Assembly: GCA_004764695.1 (NCBI GenBank) | Contig: SMSO01000035.1 | Span: 494,001-558,000 of the forward strand | Length of the DNA: 64,000 nt | Reading direction: 5' to 3' | Source: Schizochytrium sp. TIO01 | Taxonomy: Eukaryota > Sar > Bigyra > Thraustochytrida > Thraustochytriidae | In this document: in pieces, positions 10,194 to 21,502 of the stretch | Numbering within the stretch: position 1 is the first letter of the stretch | How the letters are laid out: every line of letters begins with the position of its first letter | Made by a program: the position numbers and the translations under genes | The notes under the pieces: generated by a model | What the model saw: only the letters and a program-made list of their open reading frames with translations | What the model was told of the DNA's origin: nothing | Databases searched by the model: none

Positions 10194-10580
10194 ATGGGGA
10201 AGCTGGCCGACCTTTACTGCGTCTTTTCTTTTGTCCCCGAAGCCTCAATGGTGTTGGGACAATACAAGACGGACGAAGTCACAGTCGGGAAGGAGTGCTG
10301 CTGCTCGTGCTTCTACTTTTTCAAGGCGTGTGTTTTCTGGCAACTCACTTTGTCGTGGACGCCTTTGGCAATGTTGCTTTGTAATTTGTTTGTTGCTAGA
10401 CAACGTATGTGGCGAACCACCAGAATTACAATTCGCCAGGAATGCGATTGTCAAGACAAAATGAAAGAGTGGGGGGGGGGGGTCGATTTTCCTGAGCGTG
10501 CGTACTTTGCGCGCGATGTCCTTAGATCTAGGTTTGCTGTCTGCTTTGGAGCTCGCGAACCGGCCTCTAATGCCCGCTGA
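10194..10580 (+). CDS. Possible small Cys-rich protein (128 aa), frame depends on a poly-G run
   Basis: An ATG at 10194 starts MGKLADLYCVFSFVPEASMV, followed by a CCCSC cluster, a hydrophobic stretch and a basic segment (RMWRTTRITIRQ). A possible splice acceptor (TTCAG) lies just upstream, so the ORF may be a terminal exon. A run of about 10 G (10471-10480) lies inside, and another frame is also open beyond it, so the C-terminus depends on the exact G count. The family is unknown to me. A PLAC8-like Cys-rich protein crossed my mind, but the expected CPC signature is missing. Confidence 0.3.
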   Translation: MGKLADLYCVFSFVPEASMVLGQYKTDEVTVGKECCCSCFYFFKACVFWQLTLSWTPLAMLLCNLFVARQRMWRTTRITIRQECDCQDKMKEWGGGVDFPERAYFARDVLRSRFAVCFGAREPASNAR

Positions 10581-10949
10581 TTTTTATTTGCTATTTTTGC
10601 TCTATAAGAATGAATGAAGAAACCTCCAAGCTGCTTCTTCTTCTGTTGTTTCTTCTGTTTTTCGCACACCCAAGCGCACCTGAAAAACTGACAAACACAC
10701 TCTAATCTCGACAAGCTAGGAGTCCCTACGGGTTCTTATCGTTTTCCTGGTGTTACACGAAACGAGGAGAGCGGAAAAAAAACGAAACAGCAACTCTTAA
10801 ACAGATAAAAGGAAATAACCAGAAAAAACAGCGAGCTGTTTCTTCTCAGGCTATGTTCTCAGCCTCTTTAATCAAGGCGTATGCTCGCCCACGTGTCCGT
10901 GTTCCTGGCACCTTTGTATTCCTTCCACCAGCTGATCCGACTCCGCTGC
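10581..10949. other. Spacer, no gene supported
   Basis: AT-rich sequence with poly-A stretches. An ORF starting at 10853 overlaps the next candidate in another frame and looks less protein-like. Confidence 0.4.
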
Positions 10950-11387
10950 AATGGTCGCACGTTTCGCAAAGCTCGCTTTTCTTTTCTCTCTCGACGAGAA
11001 AACAGCGACGGCTTTGTAAGTATTTAACCAAATGCCTACCTAACTCCTATGGTGTTTCTTAAAATTGACTCAAAACGAATGAATGGAACCAGCAATGAGC
11101 GCGTACGTTTCCAATGTCACCGGTTACCAAGCTCGCTCGTTACTCTGGCACTTCTGGAGACAGCTCGCCCAGTTACTACTTGGCCTCGTCACGCCTCTCT
11201 CACAGTGTGGGTCCGAGCGGCCAGGCAAGTTGTTTCAAGGTCAAAGTCCTTCTCAATTCGGGAATCCGAAGACGGTCTGCCTGAGTCTCTCCAAGCCTTC
11301 TTCTTTTATAAAAATTATAAATCCAGCAGTTTCTCGACAAGTCAAACCTCGGTCCCAGCTGCGCTGCACGTCTCTTTCGCTATATGA
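10950..11387 (+). CDS. Possible two-exon small gene, unknown function
   Basis: An ATG at 10950 reads MVARFAKLAFLFSLDEKTATA and runs into GTAAGT at 11012. A stretch with CCTAAC (branch-like) and an AG at 11089-11090 follows. Joining there would continue in the frame ending at 11387. Neighbouring frames are also open and no family is recognised. This is a guess from splice-like signals only. Confidence 0.2.
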
Positions 11388-14300
11388 TACTTGAGACGCG
11401 AGCCTACACGAAGAGCGAGAACCAGAGATAGCAAGCAAGCAAGCAAGCAAGCGAAAACTTAAAATTCGAAACAGCACGTTCAATCTCACTTCCAATCCGG
11501 TCAGATCGACTTCGATGAGGAAAACTGCGACGGAAACGACGCTCTTTATAATCGCACTCTTTCTTAGAAGAGTGTGCACAACCAATACTTTCTTCAAATT
11601 GCTTTTGGAGAAACAAACAAAAAGGACCCAATCACAAACTGCTTCTGCCTCGATATAGCGATGGTACAGCTCAGAGGCCTCGGCGTACGCTCGCACGCCA
11701 GGCGTTTCACTGATGGCTCCGTTTCAGGGTGCGATGCACGCAAATTGCTCTGTACGTTTCAGACGAATTCGAAGTCTGGATGAGGTTACCTTTCGCGTGA
11801 AGGAATATCAATGCGGGATTGAATCTGTTTTGATGATGAGAATAGTGCAGCTCTGATTAGGCTCTTCTCGTCGATGATGAATGCCACCTAGCTAGGGACC
11901 TACCTATGTAGTATTGTTCGTCTACGCCGTGTGAGGGTGGTGCTAGGTGCTAAGCTGCTATAAACGATATGCGAAGAAGGAGGACAGGTCTGCAAAGAAC
12001 TTGAGAATCGAACAAACAAGTTTTGCCCACCGACCCGAACTTTGTAACTTGCGACGACTTCGATAACCCACTCACCAACGACTACTCAAGTGAAACGAGC
12101 ACCCCAAGTAGTAGCTGCACTAAGAGGGTGCTACTGATTAAAGTGCGCGAAACGCGAACTTTAAAAGTCAGCAGCACCGCAGATATTCAATCTATGAATT
12201 TATGGATGTATGTCCAACGCTAAGCTGCAAGTGGCGATAGTCTTACTGTTCTATGTCTGTGCAGACGAGATGTCTTTGATGGAGACTTTTGATTAAAGAA
12301 ACTCCAACTTAACGCTCAACTAAAGAAATAACAGTCGTGGTTTCGTGTCTTTCAACAAAAGAATTCGTGATATTGAAAAAAAAAAAAGGCCTTTAGGAGC
12401 AAGAGACCCAAAGGTCCAGAGTAGCACGGCGGGAGTCGCGGCAGGGCCGTGCCGATGTTCAAAGCTCTATGGGCTGTAATGTTTCTTTTGCGAAAAGCAA
12501 TTCACAGATGGTTTGGTAACCAACTTTGAAATCAATGCAGAAGCACTTTGGTGGAGGAAGAAGACCTTTGGGTAATTGTTGAGCTCCTGAGCTCAAGTTG
12601 GAAGTCTGTTTCGCCCTGATGCCTCGCCGCCGATTACTGCCTGAATAGTACCTAGTACCTACGTAGCACTACCACGATAGATTGATGATTAGATGAAGGT
12701 TTCATCATACGTGCATGTACGAGATGGATCAGAAAGTACAACTGCTATATATGGATACAGTTCGTATGGGCGGGGGATTCATCCCTCGCTAGGAATACAG
12801 CTCACAGACACTGGTAGCGGTGATTTGGTGGTTTCCTCGATGTCCTTCATGGCGCAACATGGCAATTGTACCTAGTTGGATGGATTTTGTAACCATATTC
12901 TCATTCCAATCAAAGAAAACACTTTGAAGTTTTCACAAAGTAGCAAATTATAGCATATTTTAGATCATGATATTGGAACTGGGCGGACACCACCAAGTCA
13001 TTATCTGCATGACTATGCTCAATTAAATTTGGCTCCCTCCGTGTACGTCCGCAAGCTAAGCCGGCGCAACATTTTCGTCACACGCGAAGTGATAGGTAGT
13101 TATTCCAAAATAGGAGTGGGCATTCTTTTTTTTTAACTGACAGCGTAGCTCTTCAGATTTCTTTCTTAGTTAGTTAGGCAGCTCAACAAAAGAGCCAAGG
13201 GGGCTTAAGTTGCTAATTTATTTAAGCCACTCGCATTTAGCTTCGCTTTGTTCAATTGCAAGGAGCATCGCTTTGTCCGCACACCAAGGTATCAGGAAGT
13301 TAATCTCTTTGAACCAGAGGTAAGGTATCACGAGCAAACCGTTTCCATTCATTGTATCAGACTGTCCCTCTGAAAGTGGTTTCATTCGGAGGTTGGATGT
13401 TTCATTGGCAATCCTGTCCACTATTCTAATAAACCTTCTTCGCTCGAGTTGCTCCGTCTGTATCCGCAAATCGTCGTGTGTGTGCCAATACAACAAGCAA
13501 AGAGTCTACAATTCTCAGATTTATAAAATGGTTACTATTTTTTTATAGTTCGTTATTATTTGTTTCCTACTTCACAACAATATGGGGTCAGCATTGCAAA
13601 GGGCGAGCAAATGTGGTTCAACAACGAGCGGGGCCAATCGCGCCTCCCCAACTCAGTGAAACGCACTTCGGTATCAGCAGGTGTGTCAGTTGGTAGTTGG
13701 ATCGGGACCTTTGCCAGGTGCCTGTAGATGCATCTCAAAATTCTCTCACAATAACTAATTCATCTTCAACTTGTTACTTAGTAATACACGGTGCAGTGCA
13801 GTGCTGTGGTTTCATTGTTTGCCCTGGCCGTGTACATTGCGACCCTGCAGGAATGAGGTTTCCAAGACAAAACGTGTGTGACCTTTTCTGCTTCTGTTTG
13901 TTTCGAAATCTAAAGATTGTCTCAACTTACCATTACATTTCTACTCGCAATCTGGGCAACAATACTTGCTGCTCCAACGAATGCCCTCGGGCATCTTCGC
14001 CAAATGAAGTTAGACACTGGAACGAAGCTTGGCCTCCACTCGCCTTCGACATGAGAGGTAAAATATCCCAACTTCATTGGACATCTATTTTTCATAGCTA
14101 AATTTGATGATATCCAACCTGGTTAGCATCAGAACCTTCACCTTCGCAGAATATTTTATTACTTTTCAAAACAAGATCATTGATTCAAAAGTCATGATTC
14201 AAAAGAATCTTAATTGCAGTAAGAAAGCTCATCACTACGATAGTCAATGTAATTGTTTATAAAGAAACAAAAATTGACAACCACATCAGCTGGCATCTAG

Positions 14301-15484
14301 ACCCCTCACCTCCTTGAGACAAATTCTCGATCGTGCTTGCTCTATACGAAAGGAGTTGTCTTGCACCATCACAGGCGGACAATCCAATATATGGCCCACC
14401 ATTCTACTAAATATATATATGTAATATTTTTTCAATTGTTTACCTCATCTAACTATCTACTGAATTTTCAACGTTAATATGATTAAAGTTAAAAAAACAT
14501 AGAAAGCAGTCTTCTTGCCCTCCTCTCACTAGTTCGAGGCTACCAATGGTACTCCTATCAATCCCTTTTGCTTAGGCATAAACTGAATTCAAAACACATT
14601 ACCCATATGCTTTCCTTCAGGACTTAATGGGTAGTGTGCTACCCTGCTATATTATAATTTGCAGATTTTAACACATGTGCTTGTCTTTAAACAGATCTTA
14701 TCTGTATCGATAAGGTTTGCAGAACAGTAAGATATATTTACAAAGAAACTACTGGGGCTGGATGATGGCGCTGCCTAGCAGCAATTTGCAAATTTGTCCT
14801 GTCACAATCTCTGCGGCAGACTGAGAAGTAACCTTCATGAATTATAAAGGAAACCTTAGAGCGAAAGAGGCCACGGTTGTTCTATATTATTGCGAGCCCC
14901 ACTCAGTCAATTTGAGAGAGTCTGTATCTTTCCTTATGAACCAATCCTTCATGTCAGCCTGAGTTCTTTCCCACATCTCAACATACTGGCTTCACTGGAT
15001 AAATGGTAACCTATGTAGTAAGATTGATCAACTTGCAGCGCTACTTAAGAAGATCAAGATATTTAGACAAAGTCGAAAATTTAAGGTTTGTTCGAAAGCG
15101 AATATTATAAAGTAGCTTCGCAGTTATGCGCCTTCAATGGTGTCGGTTTAAATTTGAACTTCACGAGTGCTTAAAACCGATGAATATTTATTTGCGAATG
15201 GTTTATATTTATATTTTTTTTAATTTTAATGTTGTTCTTGTTGTTGTTCTTGTGAAGGTGTGGTTTCGACTTACATACAGTAAATAATGAAACAACATTT
15301 GCTGCCCTTTGACGCAATATCTGATCATGCATGGCGACATAATTTACGAACTAATCCGTGTTATATTTCTACTTAATAACACATGGTGTTGCGCATTGGA
15401 TACGTCAAAATTGAAGATTTCTACTTTGATATCTATGAATAGGAAGGGCGTTTCGTTGCTTCCTCTTACTATAGAACAAGATAT
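11388..15484. other. 4.1-kb gene-poor region
   Basis: Only short ORFs on both strands, several starting with non-ATG codons. An (AAGC)n tract sits at about 11428-11452. The ORF at 13697-14101 starts with TTG and has Cys scattered without pattern. The stretch 14100-15480 is AT-rich and includes 3' sequence of the minus-strand carrier gene. I see no protein family, RNA gene or mobile-element signature. Confidence 0.5.
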
Positions 15485-17395
15485 TTAAGCCATGTTAAGA
15501 GTGCGCGAAGCGGGAGAGTTGGAAAATGTTGAGGTACCATGGTTCTGGTTAGTCACAGAAGGAGACGCCTCAGATACAGTTTCTAGCTGTCGCAGCGGCG
15601 ATGCTTCATTCTGCTCCAGTTTGGAGTATGTTGGCATTGTGGCAGCCCTTGACGGACGGTTGAATTCATCCAGAGATTCCACCATAGGCTGATTGAGGGT
15701 TTCGCGAAACAACAGGAATGATACAGCCGTTGCAACATACCAGAGCGAAGCGTAGCAAGTTGCTGCTAAGGCGAAGGAGCGCGCGGTAAGCGCTGTGACG
15801 CCAAACGGTGCAATAATAGGTGCAAGGCGGTGGCTTAAATGGCACGTGCTAAATGCGGTTACCCTTACTGAAGTCGGGAACGTCTCCGGAGTGTAGGTGT
15901 ACAGCGCATGATAGATGATGGAGATTCCGACATGACTGCATACTAGCATACCACATACCATGATGAAGGAGGATTCCAGTTGACTAATCAAGAGCGTGCA
16001 AGACGCTACAATGCAGAGGCCGAGACGAAGTTCCGTAAGGCGCTTCATGCGGGTAGAGAGACAGGTAACTACAAAAGATCCGCACAGACTTCCGACGCCC
16101 AAAGCCATCGCAATCTTATAAGGGACCTTATCAACGTCCAGAAAGCGCTTCTTGAGCTCCAATGGCAAAAAGGAGAACAGAGAGTAGGCAAAACTATTTA
16201 GAAACCAAATTGCCATGAGAGGGAGCAAAGCGCTCATGACACGCCAGTCGCAGAACATAGAAACACCTAAGCGTACATACCAAGGTTTACGGGCCTGAAT
16301 ACCACCGGGGGCAGAGATAGGTCCGCCGTCTGAGTCCTCATCTTCCTCAACATGAATTCCTTCAAGGCGTTGTACCGAGAAGCATTTTGGCGTGGGCTTG
16401 CCGTTGACCCTCGCAATGCGCTCGACGACACGCACGGCCTCCTCGTAACGCTGGTTCATGATATAGAAACGCACAGATCCGGGCATGTAAAAGAGAATTA
16501 TACAGACAGGGAGGCCAAGAAGCGAGGTGATGCGTACGATGCTTTCCCATCCCCAAGAATCCATAAAGAGCCATGAGAAGCCTGAGATAAAAAGGCCTCC
16601 AAGAGTAAATGAAAACGTTGTAAGAGCCGAAAAAAAGCCACGATACTGGGTGGGCGTGCTTTCGAGTAGCAGCGTCGCCGCAGATACGAGGTTGCCTCCG
16701 TATCCAAAGCCAGTAAACATTCTTAAAACGGCAAAAACCATAATGCTCGATGCATACGAAGAGATGTACCCAAAGAGGATACAGCAGCTTAGGCTCACGT
16801 GGTAAACGACCTTTCTGCCAATGACATCCGAGAGCCTACCGAAGACGAGCGTGCCGGCCACCATGCCAATGGCTGTCATGCTCGGAATCACCGAGAGGTC
16901 CGTTTCTGGAACATGCCAAAGGTCTGGAAACTTGGCTAGGAGCAGCGACAAGATGCTCATCTCTGCTGCCTCCACGAAGAATCCTAGTGATGCTGTGAAG
17001 AAAATACCCAAATGGTAGAGTCCGATTCCAATTTCATCGAAAGCTGCGTCTACAAGTTTCATGCGCTCATTGTCTGTCGTGCACAGCATTGGAAGTCCGT
17101 CGTCATCTAGATTTCTGCCATTTGCGTTCTGTCCGAATTGCTCACTGTATCCATTATTCGAGCCGCCATTCGATGACCCATTGAAGTTCAGACCTTGGCC
17201 ATTTCCTGAGGCCGTTGTTTCGCTAAGTTCAATCGCCTCAAACCCTCCGCTGGTCACGCGTCTTTCACAGGCCTCCAATTCTGACACACGAAGGTTCTGT
17301 TCGCTTGCCCCTCTACGACGCCGCGCGAGCTCATTCCCGCCTAGCATTTCTTCGGCTGACTCTACCTCCGCGATGCCCTCAAGAGCCTCCTCCAT
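15485..17395 (-). CDS. MFS transporter, SV2/SVOP-like organic solute carrier (636 aa)
   Basis: About 12 hydrophobic segments lie between residues 130 and 590. The major facilitator signature between TM2 and TM3 reads GRLSDVIGRK (about 186), and an ESTPTQYRG motif after TM4 is typical of SVOP/SV2-like and bacterial-type organic ion carriers. TM1 contains a GFFVEAAEM stretch, the site of a conserved acidic residue in these carriers. The central loop holds an acidic patch (EEDEDSDGG). The first 125 residues and last 60 residues are polar and probably cytosolic. The substrate cannot be told from sequence; niacin, aromatic acids and sugars are transported by relatives. The ATG is the first in frame and the gene is intronless. 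It lies on the same strand as the sterol glucosyltransferase, 1.4 kb downstream of that gene's stop. Confidence 0.88.
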   Translation of the reverse strand: MEEALEGIAEVESAEEMLGGNELARRRRGASEQNLRVSELEACERRVTSGGFEAIELSETTASGNGQGLNFNGSSNGGSNNGYSEQFGQNANGRNLDDDGLPMLCTTDNERMKLVDAAFDEIGIGLYHLGIFFTASLGFFVEAAEMSILSLLLAKFPDLWHVPETDLSVIPSMTAIGMVAGTLVFGRLSDVIGRKVVYHVSLSCCILFGYISSYASSIMVFAVLRMFTGFGYGGNLVSAATLLLESTPTQYRGFFSALTTFSFTLGGLFISGFSWLFMDSWGWESIVRITSLLGLPVCIILFYMPGSVRFYIMNQRYEEAVRVVERIARVNGKPTPKCFSVQRLEGIHVEEDEDSDGGPISAPGGIQARKPWYVRLGVSMFCDWRVMSALLPLMAIWFLNSFAYSLFSFLPLELKKRFLDVDKVPYKIAMALGVGSLCGSFVVTCLSTRMKRLTELRLGLCIVASCTLLISQLESSFIMVCGMLVCSHVGISIIYHALYTYTPETFPTSVRVTAFSTCHLSHRLAPIIAPFGVTALTARSFALAATCYASLWYVATAVSFLLFRETLNQPMVESLDEFNRPSRAATMPTYSKLEQNEASPLRQLETVSEASPSVTNQNHGTSTFSNSPASRTLNMA

Positions 17396-18799
17396 CCCTC
17401 AAGGAGGGGCCGAGAGTAGCGCACTGCCCACGGAGAGCAAAGCCCTCCTAAGGTCAGCTACGGCAACGCGCAGAAAGGGCTTTGCCTTGATGCAGCGATA
17501 AATTCGGTTGAATGAACGTATTGAATGAATTCAACATCAACTTCACCAATCTCTTCCAAACGCAGACCCAGTCACTATAATATTTGGCGCTATTATTAGT
17601 TTTTGTTTGTTTATTTGTTTTTAATTAAAAACTAGAAAAATAAAATATATGCAGGCACGGCCTATCTATATATAGTCTTCATGTTTATTTTTTATAGGTT
17701 AATTTCTGAGGGTACGACTCCGATAAAGAATACAAAAATCAGAAACTTTGCATAGGCATCCTGAACAGATAAGAGCTGCCTGTCTAGGTACTACTAAGTG
17801 CAGTGAAGGACTGATCAATTACGCCCATGTCCTTGCCTCAGACCACTCTTATCATCTGAAGAAGGATAGGTACCTCGATATCAATCAGCTCCATGGCCTC
17901 GTTTCTTTTAACACGGTTACTTGCTTTCAACATCAGAGGCGAGAATCGCTAAAAAACACTTTGCCTTCACAGATTAATGTAAACCAAACAACGACGCTTT
18001 CCATTACCCAATCAACGAGCGTTGCGAGGAAGTGAAGGGGAGGTCCCTGCACTCTGCCTGCTGCGGCTGGAAATCTAGTTGTATTATTTATGAATATCCG
18101 CTGCTTACAGGCTGGCTGCCATTGAAGGAGAAAGGTTCTGACAGAGTTACCAAGTCTCGCCTTCAACGCCGAAACAAGAGCTCCACACAAACACTGGTCC
18201 CAAAGTTGGGTATACTCTCGACAAAGTAGAATATACGCTACGGTAGAATAGGCTACAGGACAAATAGTTAACTTGTGGGTCGAAGAAGAAGCCAGCCGCG
18301 GTGCCCCCTTTCCAATGTTAGCCTTCATTTTCATTTTCTTTTCATTATCTTTTTATCACAAAAGCTTTTTTAAGTTTTACATTTTATCATCTTATTTTTA
18401 ATTTTAAAAAAGAATAAAAGAAAGTATCCTCTGGAAGGATGCTGCTGATTGATGGGGAGGGGAGTCTTGGGATCGCTTTAAGAAGCTTCACTTTACGCAA
18501 CCTGAGCCAAGCTTAGCGGCGTGCGCTTTAATAGCTATGCCCAGCTGTGCTGCTAGCAGGCCTCCGAATTTCAAAGAAGTTTGTTACGTTTTGGTTGTCA
18601 AACACAAAGCTCCATTTGTTCAACGCATCGCCACCTGTTAGACAAAGAGGTCAATGCAAAGCAATTGCAAACAAACAGTTTATTGCTACACTTGTTGACG
18701 GTAGTAGAACATTCAATGATTAGCTGATTATGGAATGTAGGTCTATATATAACTATTGATCATGGTTCTTGGATTTTCAGACATAGATGACGAGACAGA
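17396..18799. other. Spacer upstream of the MFS gene and downstream of the sterol glucosyltransferase
   Basis: AT-rich patches at 17600-17650 and 18360-18425. Small ORFs at 17748-18334 overlap on opposite strands and look random. Nothing else is supportable. Confidence 0.5.
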
Positions 18800-21502
18800 T
18801 TATGCATAACCAAACACCTTGGAACGAAAGTATGTCGCTGTGTAGAGGCCATAGTGCATAATGTTGTAAAAGGCAGAAACGGAGTTCTGAACTGTGCGCA
18901 CCACGAAATTGTCTGTTCCGACGAGACGCGAAGGTAATGTTTTAGAGGATTTTCTATCGCGGTAGAATTTGTAGGTAGACTTCGAGCCGTCATGCGTGAA
19001 CACAGGGGCGAAGCGAGCCATAGCATGGATGCACGCAGCATTATGATTTACTCCTGTTGCATCCCCATTCATTGAAGCCTTAATGCGTAAGGAGAGCTCT
19101 TGGGCGGCATGCCGCCACATGCAATCCGGTTCGAGAGCTTTGTCCACCAACGCCGTGCAGACCGAAGGGAAGTCATTAATGTGGACGGGATGGGGTCCAA
19201 TGCCAAGGGAATGACAGCGACGGCCCCAAAAGCGCTGATCGAAGAGCAAAACACCTGTGACAATCACTGGGACACCTGCCATTAATATTTCTGCCGTGGC
19301 TCCAAGGCCACCATGCGAGACGATCAGGTCCATTTCTGCGAATAAGCGATCATACGGTGCGCCTTGTAGACAGTGCATACGGTTTTGCGCAATAAGTTCA
19401 AGCACACGTCGCTCTAGAGGACATTCCATAGAAAAATCTTCTTGACGATATGCGTGTTCGCCCATCAAGGCTATAACTGCAACGTCTTCTTTGCACTCAG
19501 TAGCTAATGTGACCGAGATACTCAGGATCTGCTCGCGCTTCACAGGCATTGAACTAAAAGCTAGTACAACAAGCTTACCTCCTCGTGCACGAGTAGCATC
19601 GATAAACTTTTTGGTGTCTGATTGGAGTTCTGGAATTGTCTGACCTCGTAAAAAGATAAAATTCGTGAGCACAGTCGATGATGTAGACCAGTCAGCAGGT
19701 TTGCCACCAAAGGCAACTTGATTTATAGGAACAATGAGCGGTACTTTCTTTTCTTGAAGTTGCATCATGGTGTTACCCTGGAAAATGTCCCAAAGATTAC
19801 GTAAGGAAAGGTGCGACATCGGCTGTAGACCTCGATCATAACGCATGCGAGCCAAGCCTCCCGTGAAAGGCTGATTTTCTAAAACTAGCTTTAGGGATGT
19901 CAAACTGACGTGGCGAACATGGTTAATCATGTTCCTGCACATGTTGATTGCCTTTTGGCCATGTGCAACAGGGGCAGACCCAAAATGGAGTGGAGGATAC
20001 TGTACAGAGGGAATACAAGTAGGTTGAAGCACGAGACCGAGCAGGGGGATCTGCAAAGCCTCACTAATGATCATAGCCACATGAGTAAGCGTAAATCCAA
20101 ACAAGAGATAGTCTGGCTTGAGCTTTCGTGCATGATGGTAAATCGCAGCTTCGGAATCGAAAAATTCAACTTCGGAGTAAGCCATCATAATGTGTTGCAT
20201 AGGGATTGAGTTGCGCTGAATAGCCCAACGCGCTACTTTGCTATCTATGCGGCGCTGCGTGTCACCACCTGATACACGAAATTGTACAGCACCTCGCTCG
20301 AGACCTTTGGTGTGAGCCTCGACAAAACTTTTATAACGAAGTTCTGTGCAAATGGTGACAAGCCAGTTGTAATTGTTAGCCAATGCACGAGCTAAGGCGA
20401 TGAAAGGCTGAATGTCACCTCGAGTACCTCGTGTCATGATGAAGAGGTGGCGCTCATAGTCTTCCGTCTTTGGGGCAGATGATGCAACAGAATCTCGACG
20501 AGTATTTATGCCCCAGGAAGGAGGTATGCTACTAGCTTCGAGGCCAACTCGTAAAACGCTTACAGGATCAGGCTCGGCTTTGCCGACAAGTACCCGGTCG
20601 CCGTTTTTGGAACAAAGAATAAGCTCATTTACGGGGCGTGCCATGAGCTCTTGCAGGGTGACTTCTACGCGACCAAGTTCCTCTTCAGGAGTTCGGCGAT
20701 GTTGGACAACCAGAGAAATTTCGAGTTTTGAAGAAGGGAACAGATTAAAGCCAAGGTTGAGAAATTCCATCCACATAACTGCAGATCCTTCATTTGTACG
20801 CTGGGCCCGTGTTTCCTTAATGTCACATTCAAGTGAGTTTTCGATAACGCGAATGCGCACAAAGTAGTGAGTCGCACGCAAACCACGTAAAGACCTTGGT
20901 GGACTTGTTAAGCCCATCACCAGAATCCGGACTCCGTGCATGAGATCATCTTCATCACTGGGGTATATTGACTGGCCTAGTGTTAAATTCGCGTCAAAGC
21001 TCTCGTCCAGGGTCTCGCTATCAGTGGAAAATGATCGTGATTCGCTTCGCCCACGCATGACTTCATCTATTGCAAAGTCTGAAATTGAAATGCGCCTTGC
21101 ACTGAGTGCCGTTGCTTCGCCTTCTAATGCAGCAGTTGACGAATGATACATTGTTTCTTTTCGTCCCACGTAGCAGTACAATTGGCTGGGTTGGAACTCT
21201 TCTTCGTTGCCCCTAACTGGGCGCATGACTCCTCTCAAGACGAATTTCTGGCAGACCCCCTCCGCTTCGCTCTGCGAAGCTGCCAGCCCTTTTGCCAGCA
21301 GTGCATCGACAACTTCTTCGCCTGTGAAGCATCTAAAGAACATGCTCACGTCAATTCGATGATCAGTGCTCGCTACATCTCCCAAAACTTCCTCTCGTAG
21401 AGCGTCCAAGGGGCTGTCTGCAATCGCATCTCTCCATGAACGCCCTTTGCCTCGCGAAGGTACCGTATCCATCGCGTTGTCCATTGCGACTTTGTCTGCC
21501 AT
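18800..21502 (-). CDS. DEP-C2-sterol 3-beta-glucosyltransferase-type protein (900 aa)
   Basis: The preferred start is the ATG at 21502 (context ACCATGG). The frame extends 31 codons further upstream, but the reading begins better here. A DEP domain covers about residues 30-110 (DVSMFFRCFTGEEVVDALL). A C2-like beta-rich segment follows at about 195-330, and then a GT-B glycosyltransferase of the family 1/28 type. The N-terminal part shows TRGTRGDIQPFIALA near 355, the GxRGDxxP loop of sterol glucosyltransferases. The C-terminal half shows SHGGLGATAEIL near 731, matching the HGG donor-sugar loop. The likely reaction is transfer of glucose from UDP-glucose to a membrane sterol. Fungal Atg26 carries GRAM and PH domains instead; here DEP and C2 could supply membrane targeting. 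No membrane segment is seen. Intronless. Confidence 0.85.
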   Translation of the reverse strand: MADKVAMDNAMDTVPSRGKGRSWRDAIADSPLDALREEVLGDVASTDHRIDVSMFFRCFTGEEVVDALLAKGLAASQSEAEGVCQKFVLRGVMRPVRGNEEEFQPSQLYCYVGRKETMYHSSTAALEGEATALSARRISISDFAIDEVMRGRSESRSFSTDSETLDESFDANLTLGQSIYPSDEDDLMHGVRILVMGLTSPPRSLRGLRATHYFVRIRVIENSLECDIKETRAQRTNEGSAVMWMEFLNLGFNLFPSSKLEISLVVQHRRTPEEELGRVEVTLQELMARPVNELILCSKNGDRVLVGKAEPDPVSVLRVGLEASSIPPSWGINTRRDSVASSAPKTEDYERHLFIMTRGTRGDIQPFIALARALANNYNWLVTICTELRYKSFVEAHTKGLERGAVQFRVSGGDTQRRIDSKVARWAIQRNSIPMQHIMMAYSEVEFFDSEAAIYHHARKLKPDYLLFGFTLTHVAMIISEALQIPLLGLVLQPTCIPSVQYPPLHFGSAPVAHGQKAINMCRNMINHVRHVSLTSLKLVLENQPFTGGLARMRYDRGLQPMSHLSLRNLWDIFQGNTMMQLQEKKVPLIVPINQVAFGGKPADWSTSSTVLTNFIFLRGQTIPELQSDTKKFIDATRARGGKLVVLAFSSMPVKREQILSISVTLATECKEDVAVIALMGEHAYRQEDFSMECPLERRVLELIAQNRMHCLQGAPYDRLFAEMDLIVSHGGLGATAEILMAGVPVIVTGVLLFDQRFWGRRCHSLGIGPHPVHINDFPSVCTALVDKALEPDCMWRHAAQELSLRIKASMNGDATGVNHNAACIHAMARFAPVFTHDGSKSTYKFYRDRKSSKTLPSRLVGTDNFVVRTVQNSVSAFYNIMHYGLYTATYFRSKVFGYA

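Noticed and set aside
11253..11696. 147-codon minus-strand ORF
   Set aside because: It has no ATG start and overlaps other open frames. Composition is not convincing.
13697..14101. 134-codon ORF with scattered Cys
   Set aside because: It has a TTG start, no Cys pattern and no other support.
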